Of a stretch of 64,000 bases of DNA, positions 9,431-17,289 are shown piece after piece. The translations under genes and the position numbers were made by a program. The notes under the pieces were generated by a model. That model had not been told where the DNA came from. It saw only the letters and a list, made by a program, of their open reading frames with translations, and did no database searches. Source of the stretch: Arthrobacter oryzae. Lineage in GTDB: Bacteria; Actinomycetota; Actinomycetes; Actinomycetales; Micrococcaceae. How positions within the stretch are numbered: position 1 is the stretch's first letter; each line of letters starts with the position of its first letter. The stretch is from assembly GCF_003634095.1 (NCBI RefSeq), contig NZ_RBIR01000005.1:124001-188000 (forward strand), written 5' to 3'.

Positions 9431-9609
9431 GGATTCCTCCTGGCCGCTCGCTGTTGGCTGTCTCTCAGCAGATTCTACCGGGCACCGCGGACCAAGGCCG
9501 CCGGGGATGAGCCGGTACGGAGCGGGGGACAACGCGGGGACAGAGCGGGAGACAACGCGGAGATGAGCCGGGGCCGCACCGGGAATCAGCGGGCCGCCGG
9601 GCCGCGCTG

Positions 9610-9753
9610 CTAGTCGGTCTCGGGGCCGGAGCAGTAGTGGCAGTCCTCCGGGCAGGAGGCAATGCCGGCGGCACTGGTCTTGGTCCCGGCGGCGATGATG
9701 GACGCGGCGCTCGGCTCCTGCGTCCCGGTGGCCAGGCGATCAGCTGTCAGCAC
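9610..9753 (-). CDS. 47-residue small protein with a Cys-X3-Cys-X2-Cys tail
   Basis: The GTG at 9751-9753 has AAGGAG six to seven bases upstream. Its first 14 bases overlap the end of the preceding small gene, as expected for coupled translation. The product is a neutral Ala/Thr-rich chain ending SCPEDCHYCSGPETD. The CPEDCHYC arrangement matches the spacing of the iron-sulfur ligands of radical-SAM enzymes and closely resembles the biotin synthase cluster motif, but no enzyme body is attached. It could bind a metal or Fe-S cluster, be a small auxiliary factor, or be a chance likeness. No function is claimed. Confidence 0.5.
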   Translation of the reverse strand: MLTADRLATGTQEPSAASIIAAGTKTSAAGIASCPEDCHYCSGPETD

Positions 9754-9985
9754 GGCCGGCTCCTTCGGGGTCTGCCACGCTCAGTTCGAAGCCGTCGGCC
9801 ACGTGGAACATCTGCCGGCGGCCGCCCTCGGACACTACCCACACGACGGCGCCGTCACCCGTGCGGTTGTCCACGCGGCCTTCGAGCTCCACGCGGCCGC
9901 CCCGGCGGAGGTGGACGGCGTCGCCGATCTCGACGTCGTCCCAAAGGGCGGAGCGGCCGGAGGGCCGATTCTTCTGCAAGGTCAT
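9740..9985 (-). CDS. Small conserved-looking hypothetical protein (81 aa)
   Basis: An 81-residue, beta-strand-rich protein without signal peptide or membrane segment. It starts at the ATG 9983-9985 behind AGGAAT. The pattern IGDAVHLRRGGRVELEG followed by VVWVVSEGGRR looks like a small beta barrel of the SH3 or KOW kind, but I recognise no family. Its 3' end overlaps the start of the 47-residue Cys-motif gene, so the two probably form an operon. Confidence 0.6.
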   Translation of the reverse strand: MTLQKNRPSGRSALWDDVEIGDAVHLRRGGRVELEGRVDNRTGDGAVVWVVSEGGRRQMFHVADGFELSVADPEGAGRADS

Positions 9986-10119
9986 GAGGATTCCTGAGGG
10001 TCACGGGGCAACTTGATGTGATCCAGCTAACCGTGGAAGGTCTTGCGGGCTCAATGGTCAAGTGAATGAGGCGTCCGCGTCCCCTTGTGCAGAAGTCCAG
10101 TCGCGCGCTGCCTTCCGGC

Positions 10120-10674
10120 TCAGCCGCGCCTCCTCAGCCACGCAAATGTGGGCGGTGGCGGCGCCGGGATGGCACCGCTTCCTGCGACGCCCGCGGCCGC
10201 CCGGCGCCGGCGCAGCTCGAGGGCGAGGCTCTCCTGGCCGCGGGCCATCGCCCAGCGGTGATTGGCGGCGAAGACCGGTTTGAGCAGCCAGCTCAGCCGC
10301 CTCAGCAAGGGTTTGGCGGTGCTGACGCGCCAGTCGTAGGTGATGACCGTCTCCGGGCCGTCCGGGTCGAAGGTCCAGCGGCCGGTGCCGTTGAGGTCGC
10401 CGGCAGCGGTGAGGGCGAAGCCGCGGCTGGTGACCGGCTCCGTGACCGTAAGCGTCCACTGCAGCGTGTAGGGCAGCCAGCCTTTCGTGTGCAGGCGGAC
10501 GGGGCGGGGGATGCCTGGCGCGGACTCCGGGGCATCGGCCACCGGCTCGACGCTGAGGTAGACGGACGGCCACCAGCGGGGCAGCGCGGTGGCGTCGCCG
10601 AGGACGGCCGCGACCTCCTGCGGCGTGCCCGCCACGCGCCATACGGTCCGGAACTCGTAATCAGCGCTGCCCAT
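10120..10674 (-). CDS. SRPBCC-superfamily protein (polyketide cyclase/dehydrase-like)
   Basis: This 184-residue protein has the START/SRPBCC helix-grip pattern: an N-terminal strand with FRTVWRVAGTPQEVAAVL, then LPRWWPSVYLSVEPV, and a C-terminal long helix with KPLLRRLSWLLKPVFAANH. Such proteins bind hydrophobic small molecules in a deep cavity. It ends in a basic, proline-rich tail. It lies downstream of the crotonase and CoA-transferase genes on the same strand with a 69-base gap, so it may belong to that cluster, but this is not certain. Confidence 0.7.
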   Translation of the reverse strand: MGSADYEFRTVWRVAGTPQEVAAVLGDATALPRWWPSVYLSVEPVADAPESAPGIPRPVRLHTKGWLPYTLQWTLTVTEPVTSRGFALTAAGDLNGTGRWTFDPDGPETVITYDWRVSTAKPLLRRLSWLLKPVFAANHRWAMARGQESLALELRRRRAAAGVAGSGAIPAPPPPTFAWLRRRG

Positions 10675-10743
10675 CCGGACCTCCAGCCTTGCCCTCGCGG
10701 ATCCAGCAGATGCGCACGACCGTACTCAGGTGCGGGGAAGCGG

Positions 10744-11538
10744 TCAACGGGGTGCGGCGGGCCCACGTTTGCGGCGCAGGAATTGGTTGACCCGCAGGAA
10801 GAATTCCGCGCCGTCGGACGCGGGGCCCTGCGGAAAGGCCCGGGCAGGGCTCTCCAGCGGGGCAAGCCCCTGGTTTACAGCGGCCTTGGACGCCCGCAAG
10901 GATGCCTGCGACATCGCACTCCACCGCCCGGTCAGCTCGGCCACTTCTCCGTGAGCGGCTCCGGCGGGCACCACCGTGCTCACCAGACCGATCGTCAGCG
11001 CCTCGGCGGCGGTCAGCAGTCTCCCGCCGTACAGCAGATCCTTGGTCCGGGACGGGCCGATCCGCAGGGACATCCGGGTGGCGAAGGTCGGCGGAATGAG
11101 CATGCCCAGCCTTGCGATCGGCATGCCGATCTGCGCCGATGCTTCCAGAACCTGAAGATCGCAGGCGAGGGCCAGTTGGCAGCCGGCACCTGTGGCGATG
11201 CCTTGCACCAGGGCCACCGTGGGCACGGGAATGGACTCGATGGCCTGCAACGCCCCCTCGATGGCGGAGAAGGCGTCGGAAACATCGGCGCCGGTGGCGT
11301 CCTGCCACTCCCGCAGGTCCGACCCCGAGCAGAACGTCCCGCCGGTGCCGCGTATGACGACCGCGCGGACGGAGGGATCGGTCGCCACGTTGCGCGCCGA
11401 GATTTCCAGGGCACGCCACTGGGGGGAACTGAGCGCATTGAATCGTTCACCGGTGCCCACCTCCAGGACGGCGACCCGGCCGGCCGCGGCCGTGGGCGGA
11501 AGGTCAAGGTCAAGGTCCTGCTCTGCGGCGGCCGTCAC
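10744..11538 (-). CDS. Enoyl-CoA hydratase/isomerase (crotonase-fold) protein
   Basis: A 264-residue crotonase-fold protein. The two oxyanion-hole segments are present (GGTFCSGSDLREW and GIATGAGCQLALACDLQV). The positions of the two catalytic glutamates of true enoyl-CoA hydratase are altered: the segment reads MPIARLGMLIPP where hydratases have QPEILLG-type sequence, and the second site reads as Asp. It may therefore be an isomerase, hydrolase, lyase or a hydratase variant. The start overlaps the stop of the CoA-transferase gene by 4 bases (ATGA), so both probably act on the same acyl-CoA. Confidence 0.83.
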   Translation of the reverse strand: MTAAAEQDLDLDLPPTAAAGRVAVLEVGTGERFNALSSPQWRALEISARNVATDPSVRAVVIRGTGGTFCSGSDLREWQDATGADVSDAFSAIEGALQAIESIPVPTVALVQGIATGAGCQLALACDLQVLEASAQIGMPIARLGMLIPPTFATRMSLRIGPSRTKDLLYGGRLLTAAEALTIGLVSTVVPAGAAHGEVAELTGRWSAMSQASLRASKAAVNQGLAPLESPARAFPQGPASDGAEFFLRVNQFLRRKRGPAAPR

Positions 11539-12830
11539 TGGACCGCCCCGCTCAGGCGCAGCGACTGGATCCGGTCCGCGTTCAAGCCCAGCCCCGCCAG
11601 AACCTCATCCGTGTCCTGGCCCAGCATCGGCGGGGCCGTTCGGACAGACGGGGGAGTCCTCGTCAGCCGGACGGGGCAGCCCACCACTTTCATGGGGCCC
11701 GCTGTCGGGTGCACCAGTTCGGACACCATGTCGCGGGCAAGGACCTGCGGATCCCGCAAAGCCTGGTCCACGGTCTGGATCGGTCCCACCGGGACTCCCG
11801 CCGCATCCAGAACAGTCACCCATTCGGCGGTGGTGCGGGCCCGCATGATGTCTTCGAGCAGCGGAATCAGCGTTTCCCGCCGGGCAACCCGGGACGGGTT
11901 GGTGGCAAAGCGCTCATCCGCGGCCAGATCGCTGCGGCCGACGGCGGCGGCATACTTGCGCCAGAGGCCGTCATTTCCGACGGCGACCATGACGAATCCG
12001 TCCGCGGTGGGGAAGGCCTGGTACGGGGCGATGGTCGGGTGGGCCGATCCGTAGCGCTTGGGGATGTCGCCGCTGGCGAAGTACCCGCTCGAGACGTAGG
12101 TCAGCCAGGAGACGGAGCCGTCCAGCAGGCTGATGTCCACCCATTGTCCCGCCCCGGTCCGCTGTTTCTCATGAAGGGCCGCGAGGATGCCGATGGTGGC
12201 CCACATGCCGGCCACCAGATCGGCGCTGCTGACGCCCACCCGTACCGGGGGTCCGTCGGTCTCGCCGGTGACGCTCATGATGCCACTGCGCGCCTGGGCG
12301 ATGGCGTCGTACCCGGCCCGGCCGGCCTCGGGGCCTGTCTGCCCGTATCCGCTGATGGAGGCGTAGACAAGCCCGGGGTTTTCACGCGACAGGTCGTCAT
12401 AGCCGAGTCCCAGGCGCGCGGCTGTTCCCGGCCTGAAGTTCTCGACCACGACGTCGGCCCGGCGGGCAAGCTCCTGGACGATTTTCAGGCCCTCCGGTGA
12501 TTTGAGATCCACTGCGAGGCTGCGTTTGTTCCGGTTGACGGCGAGGAAATATGCGGCCTCGTCGCCTTGGAAGGGAGGGCCCCACTGCCTGGTGTCGTCA
12601 CCGGTTCCGGGCTGTTCAATCTTGATGACGTCGGCACCGAGATCGGCAAGGGTCATGGTGGCAAAGGGGCCGGAGAGAATGCGGGTCAGGTCCAGCACCA
12701 GCAGGTCTCCCAGCGCCGTGCCGGGACCGGTCGCGGTGTCCAGCCCGGTTGCCCGCTCGGGAGTGTCGCGTCCCGGCGCGCTCCAGCCAGGGGCGGCGTC
12801 GTTGACCACCTCCGTGGCGTGGGCGCTCAT
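11535..12830 (-). CDS. CaiB/BaiF (class III) CoA-transferase
   Basis: A 431-residue family III CoA-transferase, which moves CoA between two acids. The typical N-terminal block is present (LVLDLTRILSGPFATMTLADLGADVIKIE, given here in two parts: LDLTRILSGPFATMTL and GADVIKIEQPG), then KRSLAVDLKSPEG, VVENFRPGTAARLGLGYDD and the SISGYGQTGP segment. The Asp in VGVSSADLVAGM occupies the usual region of the catalytic Asp. Length is normal. It overlaps the transporter gene upstream (GTATGA) and the crotonase gene downstream by 4 bases each, so transport, CoA activation and further conversion are encoded as one translationally coupled unit. The acid substrate cannot be read from the sequence. Confidence 0.92.
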   Translation of the reverse strand: MSAHATEVVNDAAPGWSAPGRDTPERATGLDTATGPGTALGDLLVLDLTRILSGPFATMTLADLGADVIKIEQPGTGDDTRQWGPPFQGDEAAYFLAVNRNKRSLAVDLKSPEGLKIVQELARRADVVVENFRPGTAARLGLGYDDLSRENPGLVYASISGYGQTGPEAGRAGYDAIAQARSGIMSVTGETDGPPVRVGVSSADLVAGMWATIGILAALHEKQRTGAGQWVDISLLDGSVSWLTYVSSGYFASGDIPKRYGSAHPTIAPYQAFPTADGFVMVAVGNDGLWRKYAAAVGRSDLAADERFATNPSRVARRETLIPLLEDIMRARTTAEWVTVLDAAGVPVGPIQTVDQALRDPQVLARDMVSELVHPTAGPMKVVGCPVRLTRTPPSVRTAPPMLGQDTDEVLAGLGLNADRIQSLRLSGAVQ

Positions 12831-14146
12831 ACCAGGCCTGCTACACGTTCCGGGGCCGGGGCGGCGAGCGGTTTGGCGAGTTTCGGCAGCAGAATCAATG
12901 CGAGCATGCTGATGGCGCAGCAGATGATGATGTAAATGGAGATGGATGTTGAGTCGCCGGTGGCCTGCAGCAGGGCGGCCGCGATGAGCGGGGCCGGTCC
13001 GCCGGCCACCACGCTTGCCAGCTGGTAGCCCATGCCCGCACCGGTGTAGCGGATATCGGCGTCGAAACTCTCGGCAATGAGGGCAGCCTGCGGGCCGTAC
13101 TGCACATCGTGGAGCAGCAGGCTGAGGATGATGGCGAGTCCCACCAGCAGCGCGTTGCCGGTGTTGAGCAGGCCGAAGTAGGGGAAGGCGAAGACGGCGG
13201 TCAGGACAATGCCTATGCCGTAGACCCGGCGCCGGCCGAACCTGTCCGAAAGGCGGCCGAAGACCGGAATGCTGATCAGGCCCAGTGCAGCGGCAATGAG
13301 GGTGTCATCCAGGATTGAGTTGCTGTTGAGCTTGAGCTGTTTGACTGCATACGTGAGCACAAAAGTGATGAAGAGGTAGAACGGCGCCTGCTCCGAGGTG
13401 CGGACCAGAGCCGTCAGCAGGACCTGCTTGGGCTGGCGCTTGAAGACCTCGATCAGAGGGTTCTTGACCACCTTGTTGGCTTTGCGGACAGCCTCAAACT
13501 CCGGGCTTTCGACAACGCGCAACCGGACGAACAGGCCCACGCCGATCAGCAGGATGCTGAGGATGAACGGAATCCTCCAGCCGTAGGCGGCGAAGCCCTC
13601 CGTGCCCGTGATTCCGGATGTGATCCGGACGACGCCGGTGGAGAGGACAAGCCCGATCGGCACGCCCATCTGCGGCCAGCTGGCGGCGAGTCCGCGGCGC
13701 TTCTCGTGGCCCCACTCCATGCTCAGCAGGACCGAGCCGCCCCACTCGCCGCCGACGCCGATTCCCTGGATGATACGCAGCAGCACGAGGATGATCGGTG
13801 CGGCGATGCCGATGCTCTGATAGGTCGGGAGCAGGCCGATGAGCACGGTACCGAAAGCCATCAGGAACAGCGTCGCCATCAGCGTCGTCTTGCGCCCGAT
13901 GCGGTCACCGAAATGCCCGAAGATGGCCGCGCCCACAGGCCGGGCCACGAAGCCGACGAACTGGGTGGCGAACGCCGCCAGGACCCCGGCGAACGCGTTC
14001 TGGCCGGGAAAGAACAGCTGCGGGAACACCAGCGCCGCCGCCGTGCCATAGAGGAAAAAGTCGTACCACTCGATCGTGGTCCCGACTACGCTTGCGATCG
14101 TGGCACGCCGTACGGCCTGCGCACGGGTCACTTCCTGAACTGTCAT
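12827..14146 (-). CDS. MHS-family major facilitator transporter (organic acid:H+ symporter type)
   Basis: This 439-residue, twelve-segment membrane protein belongs to the metabolite:H+ symporter family. The N-terminal signature VVGTTIEWYDFFLYGTAAAL and the loop motif GHFGDRIGRKTTLM are clear, and a second loop motif, GRLSDRFGRRRVYG, lies in the C-terminal half. Family members import dicarboxylates, aromatic acids, betaines and similar compounds. GGAGTG precedes two adjacent ATGs at 14149 and 14146; I use 14146 (spacing 5). It is the first gene of the block transporter - CoA-transferase - crotonase and lies downstream of the racemase-fold gene on the same strand. Confidence 0.92.
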   Translation of the reverse strand: MTVQEVTRAQAVRRATIASVVGTTIEWYDFFLYGTAAALVFPQLFFPGQNAFAGVLAAFATQFVGFVARPVGAAIFGHFGDRIGRKTTLMATLFLMAFGTVLIGLLPTYQSIGIAAPIILVLLRIIQGIGVGGEWGGSVLLSMEWGHEKRRGLAASWPQMGVPIGLVLSTGVVRITSGITGTEGFAAYGWRIPFILSILLIGVGLFVRLRVVESPEFEAVRKANKVVKNPLIEVFKRQPKQVLLTALVRTSEQAPFYLFITFVLTYAVKQLKLNSNSILDDTLIAAALGLISIPVFGRLSDRFGRRRVYGIGIVLTAVFAFPYFGLLNTGNALLVGLAIILSLLLHDVQYGPQAALIAESFDADIRYTGAGMGYQLASVVAGGPAPLIAAALLQATGDSTSISIYIIICCAISMLALILLPKLAKPLAAPAPERVAGLV

Positions 14147-14207
14147 CATCACTCCATTGTTCTGACGCATGTGGGCGTGGTGCCCAGGTTGGATTTGTTG
14201 TTGCCGG

Positions 14208-15023
14208 CTAGGCTGCGGCGACGGACGCTAGCGGACCGGAAAGAAGCCGTCCGGCCCCGGGAATGGCCGGCTGGTGGCCGAGTGCCCGGAGGATTTCGTA
14301 GGTGGTTGCCGTCGCCGCCGTGACCACCGGGATCCCGAGCGCATCTTCCACTTCCTGGACGGCTGCCAGCGAGGGCATCTGGACGCACGCGGACAGGACC
14401 AGGGCGTCGATGCCGGTGTGGTTCAGGCGTGCGGCGATGGACGGCAGCCGGGCCGGATCCAGGCGGCCGACCGCCAGGTTGTCCGCCACCTCTAGGCCGA
14501 TCACGTCCTGCACCTCGATCCCGGCGCCTTCGATGTAGTCGGCGACCATTTTGGTCAGCTCGGGCAGATAGGGGGTGAGCATGGCGACTTTGCGGGCACC
14601 CATGGCCTGCAGGGTCCGGACCAGGGCGCCGGCGCTGCTGGTGACGGGAGCGGGATGCCCGTTCGCGGCGGCCGCCGCGGCGATCACCTCCTCGGAGCCC
14701 TCATGCGCCCCGGGGCCCTGTGCCATCACGGCCACCAGGCAGGCGTAGGCGATGACGTCGACGTCGGCGTCGGATACGGCCGTGGCGCATTCCCCGGCCT
14801 TGGCCACCATGGCCGCCAGTTCTTCAGGGGTCACGCTCTTCAGGGTCGCCCTGGCGGAGTGGAACGTGTAGGAGTGCCCGCTGGCCTCGGATTGCCGGCG
14901 GAACATCTCCGGGAGTTCGGTTTCCATTGTCGTGTTGGAGCTGGGAACGATCAGGCCGATCCTTGAGCTGCCCTCACCGTTTCCGGCCGCCCGGTGGGCG
15001 CCTTGTGCTTCAGATGCTGTCAT
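14208..15023 (-). CDS. Asp/Glu racemase-fold enzyme (maleate isomerase / arylmalonate decarboxylase group)
   Basis: This 271-residue enzyme has the two-cysteine arrangement of the family: IAYACLVAVMAQG near residue 90 and LVLSACVQMPSL near residue 210. The N-terminal binding loop LIVPSSNTTMETELPEMF is typical of maleate cis-trans isomerases. Known members isomerise maleate, decarboxylate arylmalonates or racemise amino acids. GGAAG stands 5 bases before the ATG at 15023; an in-frame ATG at 15035 is an alternative. It is the first gene transcribed away from the divergent IclR regulator, which probably controls the whole leftward cluster to 10.1 kb. Confidence 0.85.
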   Translation of the reverse strand: MTASEAQGAHRAAGNGEGSSRIGLIVPSSNTTMETELPEMFRRQSEASGHSYTFHSARATLKSVTPEELAAMVAKAGECATAVSDADVDVIAYACLVAVMAQGPGAHEGSEEVIAAAAAANGHPAPVTSSAGALVRTLQAMGARKVAMLTPYLPELTKMVADYIEGAGIEVQDVIGLEVADNLAVGRLDPARLPSIAARLNHTGIDALVLSACVQMPSLAAVQEVEDALGIPVVTAATATTYEILRALGHQPAIPGAGRLLSGPLASVAAA

Positions 15024-15094
15024 TGCCGCTTCCATATCCCTATCCGGATCTTCATCCGTGTGCCCGTGGCTGACATTAGCTAATCCCACATTGT

Positions 15095-15120
15095 GGTTTG
15101 CAAACCCATCCTGCGGGTTT
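15095..15120. promoter_or_regulatory. Overlapping palindromes, candidate IclR operator
   Basis: GGTTTGCAAACC at 15095-15106 is a perfect 12-base palindrome. Its right half (AAACCC, 15102-15107) also pairs with GGGTTT at 15115-15120. The site lies between the divergent racemase-fold gene and the IclR-type gene, in an AT-richer patch. IclR regulators commonly bind such palindromes in divergent promoters; binding here is inferred. Confidence 0.5.
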
Positions 15121-15171
15121 AACCTGAATGTGTCAACGGTGTTGGCCCCGGAGCGGGGCCGGCTGGCTAGG

Positions 15172-16017
15172 ATGGACATTCACGAAGAAAGTCGGTGGCA
15201 CGTGGCAGGCGGCAGCACGGTGGCGAAGGAAACGGTGGCGAAAGAACAGGGCGCCGGGACAACTCCGATCCTTGTGCTGCGCAAGGTCAGCGAGATCCTC
15301 AACTGCTTCTCCATCGAGGCGCCCGAGCCGACCCTTCAGCAGATCGCGCGCACCACCGGACTGCCCGCCAGCACATGCCAGCGGCTGGTCCAGAACATGG
15401 TCCGCGAAGGGTTCCTGGACCGCGACGGTGACCGCTACAGGATCGGCCTGCGGATGGTCCAGTGGGCAGCCCCCGGCACCCTGGGCCTCGATGTGGTCAG
15501 GCTGGTCCGGCCCGTCCTTCAAGAACTCCGGGACGCCACCGGCGAATCGGCCTGCCTGTACATGCGCGACGGCGCCTTCCGCACGGTGGTGGCCGTGGCG
15601 GAGACCCGTCACGTCGTCATGCGCCCCTTCCTGGTCGGTCAGGTCATGCCGATACACGCCGGCGCGCCGGGGAAGATTTTCCTCGCCTTCGATCCCGGCG
15701 CCCGGGAAGCCCTGCTCGGTACGGACCTCACCCGGTTCACGCCGTCCACCCCGGTCAGCTGGACGCAGCTGGATGAGCAGGCCGAACTCGCCCGCCAGCA
15801 GGGATTCTTTGCTGCCTTCGGTGAGCGCAACAGCGACGTCGGGTCGATCAGCGCGCCCGTGTTCCGGTATGACGGCCAGCTCGCCGCGGTCCTGGGCCTC
15901 GGCTTTCCGATCCAGCGCGTCAGCAGCGACGACGTCCCGAGGTTGGGGCCGATCGTCGCCGCCGCGGGCAAAGCGGCTAGCGCCGCTCTGGGATACCGGG
16001 CCCCGGACCAGGGCTGA
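15172..16017 (+). CDS. IclR-family transcriptional regulator
   Basis: A 281-residue regulator with an N-terminal winged helix (VLRKVSEILNCFSIEAPEPT and TGLPASTCQRLVQNMV, about residues 35-85) and a C-terminal IclR effector-binding domain (VRPVLQELRDATGESACLY, HAGAPGKIFLAF). It is divergent from the catabolic cluster and probably senses its substrate or an intermediate. The start is uncertain: ATG 15172 has no good ribosome site, and GTG codons near 15200-15240 are alternatives; the one after AAGGAAACG is plausible. The helix-turn-helix begins after all of them, so the domain call is unaffected. Confidence 0.9.
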   Translation: MDIHEESRWHVAGGSTVAKETVAKEQGAGTTPILVLRKVSEILNCFSIEAPEPTLQQIARTTGLPASTCQRLVQNMVREGFLDRDGDRYRIGLRMVQWAAPGTLGLDVVRLVRPVLQELRDATGESACLYMRDGAFRTVVAVAETRHVVMRPFLVGQVMPIHAGAPGKIFLAFDPGAREALLGTDLTRFTPSTPVSWTQLDEQAELARQQGFFAAFGERNSDVGSISAPVFRYDGQLAAVLGLGFPIQRVSSDDVPRLGPIVAAAGKAASAALGYRAPDQG

Positions 16018-16111
16018 CACGCCAACACCCCGGTCCGCAGGCCGGCGTGCAGGCGCCCATTCGTGCCTTCAGGAATCGGACCCCGGGGGTGGAAACTGGG
16101 GGGCCGCGCTC

Positions 16112-17128
16112 CTAGTGGCGTCGCGTGCTCTGCCGGGCCACGAGCTCCGGAGTGAACACCACCTGGCTGTGGACGTGCTCCTCCGCGTTGTCGATTTCGT
16201 CAAAAAGGAGCTCGGCGGCGCGCTCGCCGATTAGATGCCTCGGCTGGCTGATTGAGCTCAGTGGAATGCTCGATTGGGACGCGAAGTCAATGTCGTCAAA
16301 GCCGACAATCGCGATGTCCTCGGGCACCCGGAGTTCGTTGGCGGCGAACGATTGCAGGAGCCCCAACGCCAGCTGGTCGTTGGCGGCAAATACGGCGTCC
16401 GGCCGTTTGGCGGGCTGGAGATTGCTGATGAGATCGCCAATCTGGCGCCCGCGCTCAAATTTCAGATCGGGGGTTTCGAACAATTGAAGGCTGACCCCTG
16501 CCCGTGCCGCGGCATCGGCGGCACCCTGATAGCGGTCTTCGACCTGCTGCAGCGTGAACGGGCCGCCGACGAACGCCGGGCGCACCGAGCCGGCGTCCAG
16601 GAGGTGGGTGAGGGCCGTCGCGCCACCGGCGACGTCGTCCACCGAGACCGAACAGAACTGATCGTTGCGGGCGAGCCGGTCAACGAGCACCGAGGGGATG
16701 CCCCGCGAACGCATGGTTTCGAGCCGTTGAAGCACCTGTCCGAACGGCGTGATCAGGACGCCCTGGACCCGCTGCTGCTCGAACAGGTCCAGATAGGCCA
16801 GCTCCCGCCCGCTGTCCTCGGCGCTGTTCGCCAGGATCAGTGAGTGCTTGTGGGCTTCGGCCACGTTCTCGGCCCCGAGGGCCACATCGGTGAAGAAGGG
16901 GTTGCGGACATCCAGCACCAGCATCCCGAGGCTCCTGGTGGACCCGGAGCGCAGGGACCGCGCTGATTCATTGCGCACGAATCCCAGCTGGTCGATGGCG
17001 GCCAGGACGCGGCTTTTCTTGTCCGGTGACACCTGTTCCGGCCGGTTAAGCACGTTCGACACAGTGCCGACGGAGACGCCCGCCAGGGCGGCGACATCCT
17101 TCAGCTTTGCACCCGGCACGTTGGGCAT
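16112..17128 (-). CDS. LacI-family repressor of the L-rhamnose regulon
   Basis: This 338-residue repressor has the LacI helix-turn-helix and hinge at its N-terminus (LKDVAALAGVSVGTVSNVLN, residues 8-27) and a periplasmic-binding-protein-like effector domain (ADAVFAANDQLALGLL-type segment and VGFDDIDFASQ). The start is ATG 17126-17128, preceded by GGGAGG; the GTG at 17143 would place that site inside the gene. It is divergent from the rhamnose import and catabolism genes. The same palindrome occurs at its own promoter (17147-17158), at the operon promoter and before rhaM, which points to it as the local and autogenous repressor, probably released by rhamnose or a catabolite. Confidence 0.9.
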   Translation of the reverse strand: MPNVPGAKLKDVAALAGVSVGTVSNVLNRPEQVSPDKKSRVLAAIDQLGFVRNESARSLRSGSTRSLGMLVLDVRNPFFTDVALGAENVAEAHKHSLILANSAEDSGRELAYLDLFEQQRVQGVLITPFGQVLQRLETMRSRGIPSVLVDRLARNDQFCSVSVDDVAGGATALTHLLDAGSVRPAFVGGPFTLQQVEDRYQGAADAAARAGVSLQLFETPDLKFERGRQIGDLISNLQPAKRPDAVFAANDQLALGLLQSFAANELRVPEDIAIVGFDDIDFASQSSIPLSSISQPRHLIGERAAELLFDEIDNAEEHVHSQVVFTPELVARQSTRRH

Positions 17129-17146
17129 CCTGAGCCTCCCCACTTC

Positions 17147-17158
17147 TGAATCGAATCA
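17147..17158. promoter_or_regulatory. LacI-type operator at the repressor's own promoter (imperfect)
   Basis: TGAATCGAATCA differs at one base from the perfect palindrome TGAATCGATTCA found at the two other sites in this regulon. It lies about 19 bases upstream of the repressor start codon, overlapping the 5' leader, which suggests weak self-repression. Confidence 0.55.
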
Positions 17159-17211
17159 ATCCGCTTCATCAATGTTACGTCGTTCACATTGGCCGTCCGG
17201 CTGTTTGCTTC

Positions 17212-17240
17212 TTGACACGCCTCGGAAACACGCTCTAACG
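17212..17240 (+). promoter_or_regulatory. Probable promoter of the rhamnose operon
   Basis: A perfect -35 box TTGACA lies at 17212-17217. It is followed after 16 bases by TCTAAC at 17234-17239 as a -10 candidate. Transcription would begin near 17246, just upstream of the operator at 17257-17272, an arrangement suited to repression by blocking the polymerase. Confidence 0.5.
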
Positions 17241-17256
17241 TGTGAGGAGGTTCACA

Positions 17257-17272
17257 AATGAATCGATTCATT
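17257..17272. promoter_or_regulatory. LacI-type operator of the rhamnose operon
   Basis: AATGAATCGATTCATT is a perfect 16-base palindrome with a central CG, typical of LacI-family operators. It lies between the -10 candidate and the ribosome site of the ABC ATPase gene. The core TGAATCGATTCA is repeated exactly at 22103-22114. Confidence 0.8.
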
Positions 17273-17289
17273 ACAAAGGAGTAACGGAC

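Noticed and set aside
9610..9753. Reading the CPEDCHYC peptide as a broken biotin synthase
   Set aside because: No other part of BioB is present on either side in any frame, and the gene has its own start and stop.
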